A stretch of DNA of 64,000 nucleotides from Rothia mucilaginosa ATCC 25296 (GCF_000175615.1 NZ_ACVO01000005.1:124001-188000), one strand, 5' to 3'; shown: positions 43,860 through 53,777, counted from the stretch's first letter. Numbers and translations are program-made. Notes: generated by a model not told the origin, from the sequence alone.

Positions 43860-45962
43860 GTGGCGTCTTCGAACTACACCGCCCGTCACCTCTCCGTGCT
43901 GGAAGGTCTGGAAGCTGTACGCAAACGCCCGGGCATGTACATTGGCTCCACCGACTCCCGCGGTCTGATGCACTGCCTCTGGGAGATTATCGACAACTCG
44001 GTGGATGAGGCGCTCGCCGGTTTCGGCCAGTCCATTCAGGTCATTTTGTACCGTGACGGTTCGGTTGAGGTGCGCGATGATGGCCGCGGTATCCCCACCG
44101 ACATTGAGCCGCGCACCGGCCTGTCCGGTGTGGAGGTCGTGTTCACTAAGCTGCACGCCGGCGGTAAGTTTGGCGGCGGCTCCTATAACGCGTCCGGTGG
44201 TTTGCACGGTGTGGGCGCTTCCGTGGTGAACGCGCTGTCTTCCCGTCTGGACGTGCAGGTGGACCGTGGCTCGAAGACCTACCAGATGTCCTTCCGCCAC
44301 GGCATTCCCGGATTCTTCGAGTCCGGCCGCACCCCCAAGCCCGAAGATCCGTTCACTCCCGCAACCGAGGGCACTGACGCCCTGCAGATTGTGGGTCGCG
44401 CTAAGCGTGGCGTGACCGGCACCCGTGTGCGCTATTGGGCTGACCCGCAGATTTTCACCCCCGACGCTAAGTTCAGCTACGAGGACTTGGCTGCTCGTGC
44501 GCGTCAGACCGCGTTCCTCATTCCGGGTCTGCGTATTTGCATCCGCGATGAGCGCCGCCTGCCCGGCACCCCCGGCGAGTTGGAGCCCCACGAGGAAGTT
44601 TTCCAGTACGACGGCGGCATTAGCGAGTTCGTCGAGTTTCTGGCGCACGATGAGCGTATTACCGACACCTGGCGTTTTAGCGGCAGCGGATCTTTCACCG
44701 AGACCGTGCCCGTGCTCGGTGAGGACGGCCGCTCGCAGCTGACCGACGTGGAGCGCGATTGCGAAGTGGACGTTGCGTTGCGCTGGGGTATTGGCTACGA
44801 GACGACGGTCCGCAGCTTCGTGAATATTATTGCCACCCCCAAGGGCGGTACTCACACGACCGGTTTTGAGCAGGGCCTGCTGCGCGTGATGCGCAAGCAC
44901 CTTGCCGATAATGCCCGCAAGTACAAGGTGGGTAACGACAAGATTGAGAAGGACGACGTGCTCGCCGGCTTGACCGCCGTGCTGACCGTGCGTCTTGCCG
45001 AGCCGCAGTTTGAGGGTCAGACCAAGGAGATTCTGGGTACCCCGGCGGTTCGCCAGATCGTGTCGAAGGTCGTGGGTGATGCGCTGAAGGCTCGCCTGGA
45101 GTCGACCACCCGTGCGGAGAAGGCTCAGGCGACTGCTCTGTGCGAGAAGGTCGTCTCTGAAATGAAGACCCGCGTCTCGGCGCGCATCCATAAGGAAACT
45201 CAGCGCCGTAAGACCGCGCTGGAGTCTTCGTCCATGCCCACTAAGCTGGTGGATTGCCGTTCGACCAATGTTGAGCATTCTGAGCTGTTCATTGTGGAGG
45301 GTGACTCGGCACTGGGTACTGCGCGTCTGGCGCGTTCTTCTTCGTATCAGGCTCTGCTGCCGATTCGCGGTAAGATCCTGAACACTCAGCGTGCTTCGGT
45401 GACTGATGTGCTTGCGAATGCTGAGTGTGCGGCGCTGATTCAGGTCATCGGTGCAGGCTCGGGCCGTACTTTTGATCTGGACTCTGCTCGCTACGGCAAG
45501 GTCATTATGATGACCGATGCGGACGTGGACGGCGCCCACATTCGTACCCTGCTGCTGACTCTGTTCTACCGTTACATGCGTCCGCTGATTGAGGCGGGTC
45601 GCGTGTACGCTGCGGTTCCGCCTCTGCATCGCGTGGAGGTGGTGCGCCGCGGTAAGCCGAACGAGATGGTGTACACCTACTCGGAGAAGCAGCTGCATGA
45701 GCTTCTGGATTCTTTGCAGGAGCAGGGTGTGTCCTATAAGGAACCCATTCAGCGTTATAAGGGTCTGGGTGAGATGGACGCTGACCAGCTGGCTGAGACG
45801 ACGATGGATCCGCGTCATCGTATGTTGCGCCGTATTCGCATTGAGGATGCGGAGGCTGCCGAGCGTGCGTTCTCCTTGTTGATGGGTTCTGAGGTGGCTC
45901 CGCGTAAGGAGTTCATCATTGCGGGTGCTCATCAGTTGGATACTGAGAGCATCGATATGTAG
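43860..45962 (+). CDS. parE: Type II topoisomerase subunit B (topoisomerase IV ParE type)
   Basis: The 700-residue ATPase subunit of a second type II topoisomerase. GHKL ATPase motifs are EIIDNSVDEALAG, DDGRGIPTD and GGLHGVGASVVNALS; the TOPRIM domain shows EGDSALGTARLARSS and DADVDGAHIRTLLL. EGDSALGTA is typical of the actinobacterial second enzyme, whereas GyrB has EGDSAGGS. I start at the GTG at 43860, which has GAAAGGA five bases upstream; the ATG-less extension to 43782 has no family sequence. The partner A subunit is 12 kb away on the opposite strand. Calling it ParE instead of GyrB is an inference, since no dnaA/recF context is here. Confidence 0.88.
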   Translation: MASSNYTARHLSVLEGLEAVRKRPGMYIGSTDSRGLMHCLWEIIDNSVDEALAGFGQSIQVILYRDGSVEVRDDGRGIPTDIEPRTGLSGVEVVFTKLHAGGKFGGGSYNASGGLHGVGASVVNALSSRLDVQVDRGSKTYQMSFRHGIPGFFESGRTPKPEDPFTPATEGTDALQIVGRAKRGVTGTRVRYWADPQIFTPDAKFSYEDLAARARQTAFLIPGLRICIRDERRLPGTPGELEPHEEVFQYDGGISEFVEFLAHDERITDTWRFSGSGSFTETVPVLGEDGRSQLTDVERDCEVDVALRWGIGYETTVRSFVNIIATPKGGTHTTGFEQGLLRVMRKHLADNARKYKVGNDKIEKDDVLAGLTAVLTVRLAEPQFEGQTKEILGTPAVRQIVSKVVGDALKARLESTTRAEKAQATALCEKVVSEMKTRVSARIHKETQRRKTALESSSMPTKLVDCRSTNVEHSELFIVEGDSALGTARLARSSSYQALLPIRGKILNTQRASVTDVLANAECAALIQVIGAGSGRTFDLDSARYGKVIMMTDADVDGAHIRTLLLTLFYRYMRPLIEAGRVYAAVPPLHRVEVVRRGKPNEMVYTYSEKQLHELLDSLQEQGVSYKEPIQRYKGLGEMDADQLAETTMDPRHRMLRRIRIEDAEAAERAFSLLMGSEVAPRKEFIIAGAHQLDTESIDM

Positions 45963-46017
45963 CTTGCGGCACTTTGCGGGGGAGCGGTGCCTGGCGTGTC
46001 ACAATTCATGATTTTTT

Positions 46018-46033
46018 CGTGATAATAGTCACA
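46018..46033. promoter_or_regulatory. CRP/GlxR-like binding site
   Basis: CGTGATAATAGTCACA matches TGTGA-N6-TCACA in nine of ten defined positions. GlxR and the mycobacterial CRP bind this consensus, and bd oxidase operons are among their known targets, so control by a CRP-family regulator is likely. The site lies upstream of the TATAAT promoter, about 50 bases before the expected transcription start. Confidence 0.55.
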
Positions 46034-46040
46034 CTATTTC

Positions 46041-46068
46041 TTGGAAATCTCAGTAAAATCGGTATAAT
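46041..46068 (+). promoter_or_regulatory. Promoter upstream of cydAB
   Basis: TTGGAA (46041-46046), 16-base spacer, TATAAT (46063-46068). The -10 is a perfect consensus match. Confidence 0.6.
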
Positions 46069-46452
46069 TTAGGCAAATTTAAGCTTTGAGCACTACTTGA
46101 ACCACCTGTCATATTCCGGGAATCTGTCACCAAAATTTTGCAGAAATAATATAAAAATGCAAAGTTTCACCGTGGTTCCGAAACTGCCTCGCAACCCTGC
46201 AATGCACCACAGCGTTTCGCCCCTCAATCCACTCGCACAGTGGGGGATAACGTTCAACGTACCTTTAGCGAAACGTCAAACAATAAACGTCCATACTATG
46301 CACAGCCTACTCACAGCTCCTCAGGAAAACCCTGTACCTTAGAAGCATGAGAGACAGTGTGTCAGTAACTCTCGTATGCCCTCCATCGATGGCGGACTAC
46401 CCGAAATCTGGCACAAACACACATTAAGTACACACATAGTAAGGACCTATCA

Positions 46453-48024
46453 ATGGATCCCCTTGATTTTGGTAGGTGGCAGTTCGGTATTACCACCGTC
46501 TACCACTTCTTCATGGTTCCGCTGACTCTGGGTCTGGGCCTTGTTGTGACCTACCTGTACATTCGCTACGTTCGTACCAAGAAGGACGAATACAAGCGCA
46601 TGACGAAGTTCTGGGGCAAGCTGTACCTCATTAACTTCGCAATGGGTGTGGCCACCGGTCTGGTTCAGGAATTCCAGTTCGGCATGGCGTGGAGTGAATA
46701 CTCCCGCTTCGTCGGCGACGTCTTCGGCGCTCCGCTGGCAATGGAAGGCCTCTTCGCCTTCTTCGTTGAGTCGACCTTCCTGGGTCTGTGGATCTTCGGT
46801 TGGGATCGCCTCAAGCCTGCTGTACACGCATTCTCGCTGTTCATGGCAGTCCTCGGCTCCTGGATTTCTGCATTCTTCATTCTGGTTGCAAACTCCTGGA
46901 TGCAGCACCCCGTTGGTGCAGAAATGATTGACGGTCGTCCCCGTATGACCGACATCGGTGCTGTGCTGCTGAACCCCCTCGCATGGGTGACCTTCACTCA
47001 CGTCATCACCTCCGCTATCCAGGTTGCTGGTGGCTTCCTGGTTGGTATCGCATGGTACAAGCTGTGGCGCCGCCGCAAGGACGGCATCGACAAGGTCGTT
47101 GACGGCAAGGTTGTTGTTGGTGAGTCCGACAAGGGCGCACGCGACAAGGCCGACTTCCAGGTCTGGTTCAAGTCCCTGCGCCTGGGTGCTGTTGTGGGCC
47201 TGCTCGCCTTCGCAGGTATCGGCGCGTCCGGTCACATTCAGGCACAGATGATGATTCACGAGCAGCCCATGAAGATGGCTGCTGCAGAAGCTGCGTGCCA
47301 CGACGGCACCTCCTTCTCCGTTCTGACCGTCGGTGAGCTCGGCGCTCAGAGCTGTGACAAGATTACCCCCGTCATCGAGGTTCCCGGCGTGCTGTCCTTC
47401 CTGGCACACGACAACTTCGACACCCCGGTGAAGGGCATCCAGACCCTGCTGCCCGAGTACGAAGCTAAGTTCGGCACCAACCTGCCCAACAACCCGCTCT
47501 ACGGTGAGCGTGCAGGTCAGAAGATTGACTACCTGCCCTCCCTCGAGGTCTCCTACTGGGGCTTCCGCGGCATGATGGGCCTCGGCGGAATCGTTCTGCC
47601 CTTCTACCTCTACGCACTGTGGGTAACCCGTAAGAAGGGCGTAGGCACCGTCCCCGAGTCCAAGCTGCTCAAGAACGTTGCTGTCTGGTCTATCCTGGCT
47701 CCCTTCTTTGGCATCGCACTGGGCTGGATCTTCACCGAAATGGGCCGCCAGCCCTTCGTTGTGGCTCCGAACCTTCAGGGTGATCCCTCGATTCACCTGT
47801 TCACCGCAGCAGCTATCTCCCCGGGTGTTTCCGGTGAAGAAATCCTCTTCTCCCTGCTCACCCTGGGCCTGCTCTACGGTGTGCTGATGGTGGTTGAGGT
47901 TTACCTGCTCATTAAGTACGTCAAGGCCGGTGTTGTGGCAGCAATGCCCGAGCTGGTTCAGTCGCACCACGAGGACGAGTCCAACGACAAGTCCAAGCGC
48001 GATGTGCTGGAGTTCGCCTACTAG
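46453..48024 (+). CDS. cydA: Cytochrome bd ubiquinol/menaquinol oxidase subunit I
   Basis: A 523-residue integral membrane subunit with about nine helices carrying haems b558, b595 and d; it reduces oxygen at high affinity. Haem ligands are visible: His18 (VYHFF), the His of FTHVITSAIQVAGG, and the Met of FTEMGRQP; FVESTFLGLWIFGWD holds the conserved Glu. The quinol-binding loop is the short form. GRWQFGITTVYHFFMVPLT is the typical start. AAGGA precedes the ATG. Confidence 0.97.
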   Translation: MDPLDFGRWQFGITTVYHFFMVPLTLGLGLVVTYLYIRYVRTKKDEYKRMTKFWGKLYLINFAMGVATGLVQEFQFGMAWSEYSRFVGDVFGAPLAMEGLFAFFVESTFLGLWIFGWDRLKPAVHAFSLFMAVLGSWISAFFILVANSWMQHPVGAEMIDGRPRMTDIGAVLLNPLAWVTFTHVITSAIQVAGGFLVGIAWYKLWRRRKDGIDKVVDGKVVVGESDKGARDKADFQVWFKSLRLGAVVGLLAFAGIGASGHIQAQMMIHEQPMKMAAAEAACHDGTSFSVLTVGELGAQSCDKITPVIEVPGVLSFLAHDNFDTPVKGIQTLLPEYEAKFGTNLPNNPLYGERAGQKIDYLPSLEVSYWGFRGMMGLGGIVLPFYLYALWVTRKKGVGTVPESKLLKNVAVWSILAPFFGIALGWIFTEMGRQPFVVAPNLQGDPSIHLFTAAAISPGVSGEEILFSLLTLGLLYGVLMVVEVYLLIKYVKAGVVAAMPELVQSHHEDESNDKSKRDVLEFAY

Positions 48025-48045
48025 GCGGGTAAGGATTGATTCACC

Positions 48046-49116
48046 ATGAACTTTGATTTCAATATCTTTGCCGGTCAGCCTGGCCTGCCCACCCTCTGGT
48101 TTGTCGCCATTGGCGTCTTCCTCATCATGTACCTGATTCTCGACGGCTTCGACCTGGGCGTCGGTATGCTGATGGGTTCCAAGTTCACTAAGAACGAGAA
48201 GGAACGTCGTCTGCTGCTGAACATCATCGGCCCCGTCTGGGACGGTAACGAGGTGTGGATTGTGTCCGGCGGTGCTGCTATCTTCGCAGCATTCCCCATC
48301 TGGTACGCAGCCCTCTTCTCGGCTCTGTACATTCCTCTGACCCTCGCGCTGGTCTTCCTGATTCTGCGCGTGGTCGCAATTGAATACCGCGGTAAGAAGA
48401 ACGACGAGAAGTGGATCCGTAACTGGAACATCGCTCTGTCTGTTTCTTCCTTCTTCATCGCACTGCTCGTCGGCGCTCTGCTGGGCCTGACCTCCATGGG
48501 TCTGCCCATCAACGACAATGGTGACCGCGTCGGCGGCGCCTTCGCATGGGTCTCCCTGCCGGTTCTGCTCGGCGGTCTGGGCTTCGTTGGCTTCTCCCTG
48601 GTTCAGGGTCTTGCCTTCATCGCCCTGAAGACCGACGGCGATATCCGCGACCGTGCCCGCAACACCCTGGTGCGCTGGGCTCCCGTCCTGCTGCTGCCGA
48701 TCGTTGCATGGGTTCTGGCTCTGGACTTCACCACCGGTAACGGCATCTCCTGGCTGTGCACCATCCTGGCTGTGGTTGCTGTTCTGATTGCTTGGATCTC
48801 CGCAAAGGGTGGCCGTGAGGGTCGCGCTTTCGCTGGTCTGTCCGTGTTCCTCGCATTCGGCGCGCTGGCAATCTTCACCGCAATGTACCCGAACGTTCTG
48901 CCCTCCACCCTGGACCCGGCATACTCGCTCACCATTGCGAACGCATCCAGCTCCGAGTACACCCTGGGCGTTATGACCTTCGTGACCTGCCTTGGTCTGC
49001 CGGTCGTCTTCGTCTACCAGGCATGGACCTACTGGGTCTTCCGTAAGCGTCTGCACGTGGATCACATCCCCGACGCTCACGACGCTACCGAACTGGCTGA
49101 ACTGCCGACCAAGTAG
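48046..49116 (+). CDS. cydB: Cytochrome bd oxidase subunit II
   Basis: A 356-residue membrane protein with about eight helices that stabilises CydA. The family start is LPTLWFVAIGVFLIMYLILDGFDLGVGML, and WDGNEVWIVSGGAAIFAAFP is present. It follows cydA after 21 bases with AAGGA upstream. No cydX-like small gene is found after it; a terminator follows. Confidence 0.97.
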   Translation: MNFDFNIFAGQPGLPTLWFVAIGVFLIMYLILDGFDLGVGMLMGSKFTKNEKERRLLLNIIGPVWDGNEVWIVSGGAAIFAAFPIWYAALFSALYIPLTLALVFLILRVVAIEYRGKKNDEKWIRNWNIALSVSSFFIALLVGALLGLTSMGLPINDNGDRVGGAFAWVSLPVLLGGLGFVGFSLVQGLAFIALKTDGDIRDRARNTLVRWAPVLLLPIVAWVLALDFTTGNGISWLCTILAVVAVLIAWISAKGGREGRAFAGLSVFLAFGALAIFTAMYPNVLPSTLDPAYSLTIANASSSEYTLGVMTFVTCLGLPVVFVYQAWTYWVFRKRLHVDHIPDAHDATELAELPTK

Positions 49117-49130
49117 CATGTAGCTGATTG

Positions 49131-49172
49131 AAAATCCCCCGGATTTCTCTTTCGAGAAGTTCGGGGGATTTT
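49131..49172 (+). terminator. Terminator after cydB
   Basis: AAAATCCCCC (49131-49140) pairs with GGGGGATTTT (49163-49172), extended inside by further pairing, and ends in the TTTTT tract. Confidence 0.88.
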
Positions 49173-49346
49173 TCTATGCCACCCAGAGGACTATTCCCTC
49201 AGAGGATATTCTCGCAGAGGATGCAGCTCGCGGCAGGCGAGTGGGCGCGCAAAAATTTTTGCTGCACGCCTCCCGAAATTCGGGCGCGACAGGGAGTAAA
49301 AGGTGTAATGTGGTGTACAACTCACTCTTATGAAAGGGGTTCAACG

Positions 49347-50285
49347 ATGAAGTTCCTCAATCGTAGCTCCACTGCACCCGCCCCTCGCGCCGGTTTGAGC
49401 CGTCGATTGCTCACCACGGGTGCCCTGCTGGCCATCGGCGTGCTCCAGCTGAGCGCATGCTCGCTCTTCAACCCGCCGCTGGAACGTGACGAAAGCGTCC
49501 ACGCCATCTTCGACGCGGAGCAGGACATCGTAAAGATGCCCCTGGACGATTACCCCTACTACGAGGGGGGCACTCATTACGAATACACGGCCTATCAAAT
49601 TGCCATTAAGCAGTGCTACGCCGAACACGGGCAGAGCTACACCGCCCCCGACCAAGCTCCCCAATCTGAAAGCGCGCCGAGTGGCGATAATGGGCGAAAG
49701 TACGGCCCCTGGAACGTCGAATACGCCAAGAAGTACGGATTCCAGAAGCGAGACCCCAACGCCGCCCCCATCTCCTTTAGCTCACCGGAGAGCTTGAGCC
49801 CCGAGGAGCAGCTTCGCACCGAATGTCTTGACAAGGCCCGCGAGACCCTGGACGCCGCGGTGCCCGAAGGCAAGAGGCTCGAGAATGACGTGCAGTCCAC
49901 ATACAGTCGTATCTCCAGCGACGCAACCAGCGCCGTTTACGGTAGCAAACTGCACCGCGAGCTCGAAGAGAAGTGGAAGCAATGCGTCTCAGACCGCGGC
50001 CTCACCCCTCGCTCGGCAGGCTCCGTCGCCGAGGAAACCCCGCTGAATGAGCAGCTGAGCAAGAACAACGGATTCAACGAGCCCGCCTCCGAAGAAGAGA
50101 TCCGCATCGCCACCATCCAGGCCGAATGTAACCAGCAGGTCGGCATGAGCAAGCAGCTCTACGACCTGGAGGCACAATACCAGATGCCGCTCATCCGCAA
50201 GTACCAGGCGCAGCTTGAGCAGGAACGCAAGGCAGAACGTGAGCGTGACGAGAAGTTCAAGCAGTACGTTCTGGAGCACCAGTAA
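49347..50285 (+). CDS. Putative lipoprotein of the cyd-locus efflux cassette
   Basis: A 312-residue exported protein. The signal peptide contains SRRLL at 18-22, a hydrophobic stretch and the lipobox LSAC with Cys38 as lipidation site, so it may be a Tat-dependent lipoprotein. The mature part is hydrophilic, Glu and Lys rich, with four further cysteines and helical C-terminal repeats (EQERKAERERDEKFKQYV); no known domain. I use the ATG at 49347 with GAAAGGGG upstream instead of the long in-frame extension. It precedes the MacA-like adaptor, so it may be part of that transporter. Confidence 0.75.
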   Translation: MKFLNRSSTAPAPRAGLSRRLLTTGALLAIGVLQLSACSLFNPPLERDESVHAIFDAEQDIVKMPLDDYPYYEGGTHYEYTAYQIAIKQCYAEHGQSYTAPDQAPQSESAPSGDNGRKYGPWNVEYAKKYGFQKRDPNAAPISFSSPESLSPEEQLRTECLDKARETLDAAVPEGKRLENDVQSTYSRISSDATSAVYGSKLHRELEEKWKQCVSDRGLTPRSAGSVAEETPLNEQLSKNNGFNEPASEEEIRIATIQAECNQQVGMSKQLYDLEAQYQMPLIRKYQAQLEQERKAERERDEKFKQYVLEHQ

Positions 50286-50365
50286 ACCGGGGCGCTAAAA
50301 GACAGCGCAACGGAATATAGCGCACAGAAATAGACAGCGCTGACACAGTTCAGAAAGACACCGCC

Positions 50366-51493
50366 ATGACCACTCACACGAAAAACCAAAACAGCGGGCA
50401 CCGCTTTAGCGAGCGCATCGCCCGACCCCGCGTGCTCCTGCTGCTGGCTATTCTCGCCATCGGTTCGCTCATGCTGTCCTTCTACCTGGGCACCCGCTAC
50501 GCCGCCACGGGCCCCGACCCGGCCGTGCAGGCAAAAACCGTGATCCCGGTCTGGGCGAAGGTTGAAGAACGCACCGTCAGCGAGGGCCTCGCCATTGCCG
50601 GAACCACCAAGGCGGGGGAGACCGCCCCGATTAGCGCGCGCACCAACGGTGAGCCGGTGCTCGTCTACCAGAACCAGAAGCCCGGTAACGTGCTCAAGGC
50701 CGGTGACTTCATCGGCATTATCGGCGCCGACCCCGTCTTCGTACTGGAGGGTCCGTTGCCGCTGTACCGCGACCTCAACCTGGGCGATAACGGCGACGAC
50801 GTGCTCGCCTTCCAGAAGGCACTGAACTCCGCCGGGTACGCCACCGCTCAGAGCGGCACAGTCACCGAAGACACCCTCGACGCCGTCACGCGCCTGCACC
50901 GCGCGCACCTGACCGGCGTGCCCAGCGAAGGGGTCACCAGCATTGCCCGCAGCAACTACGCGATTCTGCCCGGCGGAAGCCACACCGTCACCGCAGTTGC
51001 GGCGGTCGGCCAGCTCATCAGCGACGGCAACCCCATCGCGAGTGTAGAAACCAGCGAACCCTACGTGGAATCCAGCGTTGAGCTCTCCGTTGCCAATAAG
51101 CTCAAGGCCGGCGACCGCGTTAGCCTGCGCACCTCCACCGGCAGCGTGGAGGGCACCATCACCAGCATTGGTGAGCTGCAGAACGACCCCTCCAAGGGTG
51201 CGGCAAAGAGCGTGCGATTCAGCGCCGACGACCCGAGCAAACTCACTCCGGGGCAGAGCGCATCCATCACCAGTAAGGGCAACACCTCAACCACCCTCGC
51301 CGTGCCGACTACCGCGGTACGTCAGGATTCCCAGGGCACCTACGTGCTCGTTGAAAAGGGCGGAAGCTCCACCTCGACCAGCAAGGATGCGCCCGCCACC
51401 GAACGAGTCAACGTTGAGGTTCTACGCACCGCCGGCGGATACGCCGCAATCAACGCGAACCTCAGCGCGGGACAGAAGGTGCTTGTCTCATGA
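50366..51493 (+). CDS. MacA/HlyD-like periplasmic adaptor with peptidoglycan-binding domain
   Basis: A 375-residue protein anchored by one N-terminal helix (about 22-46). A barrel-sandwich half (about 75-115) is followed by a peptidoglycan-binding type 1 domain (about 130-185, LNLGDNGDDVLAFQKALNSAG) and beta domains ending VPTTAVRQDSQGTYVLVE. This arrangement is typical of actinobacterial adaptors that work with MacB-like ABC proteins. It overlaps the ABC gene by four bases (ATGA), strongly supporting one complex. Confidence 0.85.
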   Translation: MTTHTKNQNSGHRFSERIARPRVLLLLAILAIGSLMLSFYLGTRYAATGPDPAVQAKTVIPVWAKVEERTVSEGLAIAGTTKAGETAPISARTNGEPVLVYQNQKPGNVLKAGDFIGIIGADPVFVLEGPLPLYRDLNLGDNGDDVLAFQKALNSAGYATAQSGTVTEDTLDAVTRLHRAHLTGVPSEGVTSIARSNYAILPGGSHTVTAVAAVGQLISDGNPIASVETSEPYVESSVELSVANKLKAGDRVSLRTSTGSVEGTITSIGELQNDPSKGAAKSVRFSADDPSKLTPGQSASITSKGNTSTTLAVPTTAVRQDSQGTYVLVEKGGSSTSTSKDAPATERVNVEVLRTAGGYAAINANLSAGQKVLVS

Positions 51494-53739
51494 GCCGCCG
51501 TAAGATAACCCCAGACACAAGCCCAGGACGTGCGCCTACAATTGCGCCCAACGTAGCGTCCGCCGCTACACCTGCCGCCGGGCTCGGTACCGCGCCCGCT
51601 ATTGAAATGCACGGCATTACCCGCATCTTCGAGGGGAGCGAACGAGCAGTCCTCGACCACCTCGACCTGGTGGTCGAACGCGGCGAATTCCTCGCCATTA
51701 TTGGTCCGTCGGGCTCCGGTAAATCCACCCTGCTCAACGCCATTGGCCTGCTCGACACGCCCACCAGCGGAACCTACAGCCTCTTCGGCAAAAACACGGA
51801 AGGACTCAGCGACAGAGAACGCGACGAAATGCGCCGAGACCACCTCGGCTTCATCTTCCAATCCTCGAACATGCTGCTGGACGAAACCAGCACAACCAAC
51901 GCCTCCATGGGCCTGCGCGTGCAGGGCGTACCCTACGGCGAGCGCCTGCAACGCACCGAAGAAACCCTAGAATTTCTGGGGTTGAGCGACCGCGCCAGCA
52001 TCCGCACCCGCTACCTCTCCGGCGGCGAAAAGCAGCGCTGCGCCATTGCCCGCGCCCTCGCCACGCGCCCGCCGCTGATTCTTGCCGACGAGCCGACCGG
52101 CAACCTGGACAGCCACAATAGCGCCAAGGTCATTGAGATTCTTCAGCGCATTAACGCGACCGGCTGTACTGTGCTGGTGATTACCCACGACCCGGAGGTT
52201 GCCGCCGCCGCCCGCCGCGTGATCCGCATTGAGGATGGGCAGCTGCACGAGCAGAGCCGCGCCGACTTGGCTACGGTGCCGGTCGCTGAGGTGCCGGTTG
52301 CCGAGGCTGTGCCGGTTGCAACGGACACCCCGGCAGAAGCCACGGTTGGTGCCCCGGTAGATGCTACCACCAGCCTCGCACCGGGGGAGAAGCCCGCTAC
52401 GCATCGCCGCGGAAGCTTCCTCACCGACGACAGCATCGAGGCAATCTCGGCGCTCACCTCACGACCGCTACGCACCCTGCTGCTGGGCCTGTCCTTCGCA
52501 CTGGGCGTGGGCGGACTCATCAGCGCCTCCGGCATGAGCGAATCCGCCAGCTACCAGGTGAACCAGCGCCTGCTCGGATCCGAACAATCCACGCTCTACA
52601 TCAGCGACAGGGACAATGACCAAAACATGCTCGGAACCTACCGGCAGGGCGAATCCGCGCAGAATGTTGCCGACCGCATTAGCGCGCTGGACTACGTGAA
52701 GAACACAGGATTCGTCAGCAGCGTGGCACCCGCCGACGTGCGAATCACCCGGTTCAGCCCCTACGAGGACGAACCCAAAACGGCGATTGGCCTCAGCTCC
52801 ACCTCGAAGACCAGGCTCGAACAAATCGGTGCCCGCATGAACCCCGAAACCCTGCGTGCGCTCGAACAGATGAACTCGACCCTCACCCAGCAGAACGTTG
52901 CCGACCGTGAACGCTCCGAGCAGCTCTCCGGCGCTATCGTCTCGGTCTCCGCTGCCCGCGCCCTCGGCATTCTCCCCGAAGATAAGGCGGCAGATAACGC
53001 CACAACCGAGCCCAGGCCCGGCGAGATGCCCGCCGTCGAGTACGGCATTAAGCTCGGCGGACTGCCGCAGGTGGCACCCGGTGTGAGCATCTGGGTGGAA
53101 GGTCAGCTGATGCCGGTTATCGGCCTCTTCGACCCCGGCAACAGCGGCTACGAATTCAGGAACACGGTCATTGTTTCGCCGGGCACACTTCAGCGCACCG
53201 GACGCGGCCAGGTGACCTACATTGCCGAAACCGAACGGGGCTACGGCAAGGCGGTCGCCAAGGCGATTCCGCTGACCCTCAAACCCGCTGAACCCAGCCA
53301 AATCAACGTGGAAACCCCCTCCGACCTGCAGAGCCTGCGCGCGTCCATCGCCTCGGATCTGGGCCTGTACGTGGGTGTGCTCTCCGGTATTCTGCTGGTG
53401 CTCGCCTCCCTCTCGGCGGCAACCGCAATGTATCTGTCCGTGCAATCGCGCACCGCAGAGATTGCGCTGCGCCGCGCCATCGGATCGAGTAAATGGCTGA
53501 TTGCCCGCATCTTCCTCATGGAGGGTGTCATGCTCGGCGTGCTCGGCGGCTCCATCGGCGCCTGCTCCGGCATGATTGCGACCATCATTCTTTCGCTCGT
53601 GCAAGGCTGGCAGGCGGTTCTTTCCCCGGGATTCGTGGTGCTCGGCGTGGGCGTTGGCGCCCTTACCGGTCTGGTGTCTTCGGCGTACCCGGCGTGGGTA
53701 GCGTCCCGCAAGAGCCCCGCCGATGCGATGCGCGGCTAG
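51490..53739 (+). CDS. MacB-like ABC transporter, fused ATPase and permease
   Basis: A 749-residue protein. Walker A is at 72-79 (GPSGSGKS), the signature is [15 protein letters not shown] and Walker B is [13 protein letters not shown] repetitive linker ([13 protein letters not shown], about 258-300) leads to a permease with one helix near 325-345, an extracellular domain and three C-terminal helices ([18 protein letters not shown] and others). MacB proteins are mechanotransmission transporters, not classical channels; they move peptides, lipids or antibiotics. Its substrate here is unknown. Confidence 0.9.
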   Translation: MSRRKITPDTSPGRAPTIAPNVASAATPAAGLGTAPAIEMHGITRIFEGSERAVLDHLDLVVERGEFLAIIGPSGSGKSTLLNAIGLLDTPTSGTYSLFGKNTEGLSDRERDEMRRDHLGFIFQSSNMLLDETSTTNASMGLRVQGVPYGERLQRTEETLEFLGLSDRASIRTRYLSGGEKQRCAIARALATRPPLILADEPTGNLDSHNSAKVIEILQRINATGCTVLVITHDPEVAAAARRVIRIEDGQLHEQSRADLATVPVAEVPVAEAVPVATDTPAEATVGAPVDATTSLAPGEKPATHRRGSFLTDDSIEAISALTSRPLRTLLLGLSFALGVGGLISASGMSESASYQVNQRLLGSEQSTLYISDRDNDQNMLGTYRQGESAQNVADRISALDYVKNTGFVSSVAPADVRITRFSPYEDEPKTAIGLSSTSKTRLEQIGARMNPETLRALEQMNSTLTQQNVADRERSEQLSGAIVSVSAARALGILPEDKAADNATTEPRPGEMPAVEYGIKLGGLPQVAPGVSIWVEGQLMPVIGLFDPGNSGYEFRNTVIVSPGTLQRTGRGQVTYIAETERGYGKAVAKAIPLTLKPAEPSQINVETPSDLQSLRASIASDLGLYVGVLSGILLVLASLSAATAMYLSVQSRTAEIALRRAIGSSKWLIARIFLMEGVMLGVLGGSIGACSGMIATIILSLVQGWQAVLSPGFVVLGVGVGALTGLVSSAYPAWVASRKSPADAMRG

Positions 53740-53777
53740 AACTAGCGCTGGGTGAGGACCAGCCAATTATCCGAAAC

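Larger units (their letters stand above)
45963..46452 (+). promoter_or_regulatory. Long AT-rich control region of the cydAB operon
   Basis: About 490 bases, far more AT-rich than the flanks. It holds a CRP/GlxR-like site (46018-46033), a promoter with TATAAT (46063-46068), an inverted repeat TTTGCA-N15-TGCAAA (46137-46163) and four ACGT cores (46250, 46257, 46273, 46287). With the promoter at 46063 the leader would be about 375 bases. A small open frame (46097-46342) has no ribosome-binding site and is rejected. Confidence 0.6.

Noticed and set aside
43839-45932. Minus-strand open frame of 697 codons over the topoisomerase B gene
   Set aside because: The plus strand encodes GHKL and TOPRIM motifs; the antisense has none.
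46097-46342. Small open frame in the cydA leader considered as a leader peptide or CydX
   Set aside because: No ribosome-binding site, no hydrophobic helix of the CydX kind, and composition of non-coding DNA.
46450-49119. Minus-strand open frame of 889 codons over cydAB
   Set aside because: It is the exact antisense of two well-conserved membrane protein genes, has a Gln, Asn and His rich translation without family sequence, and no ribosome-binding site.
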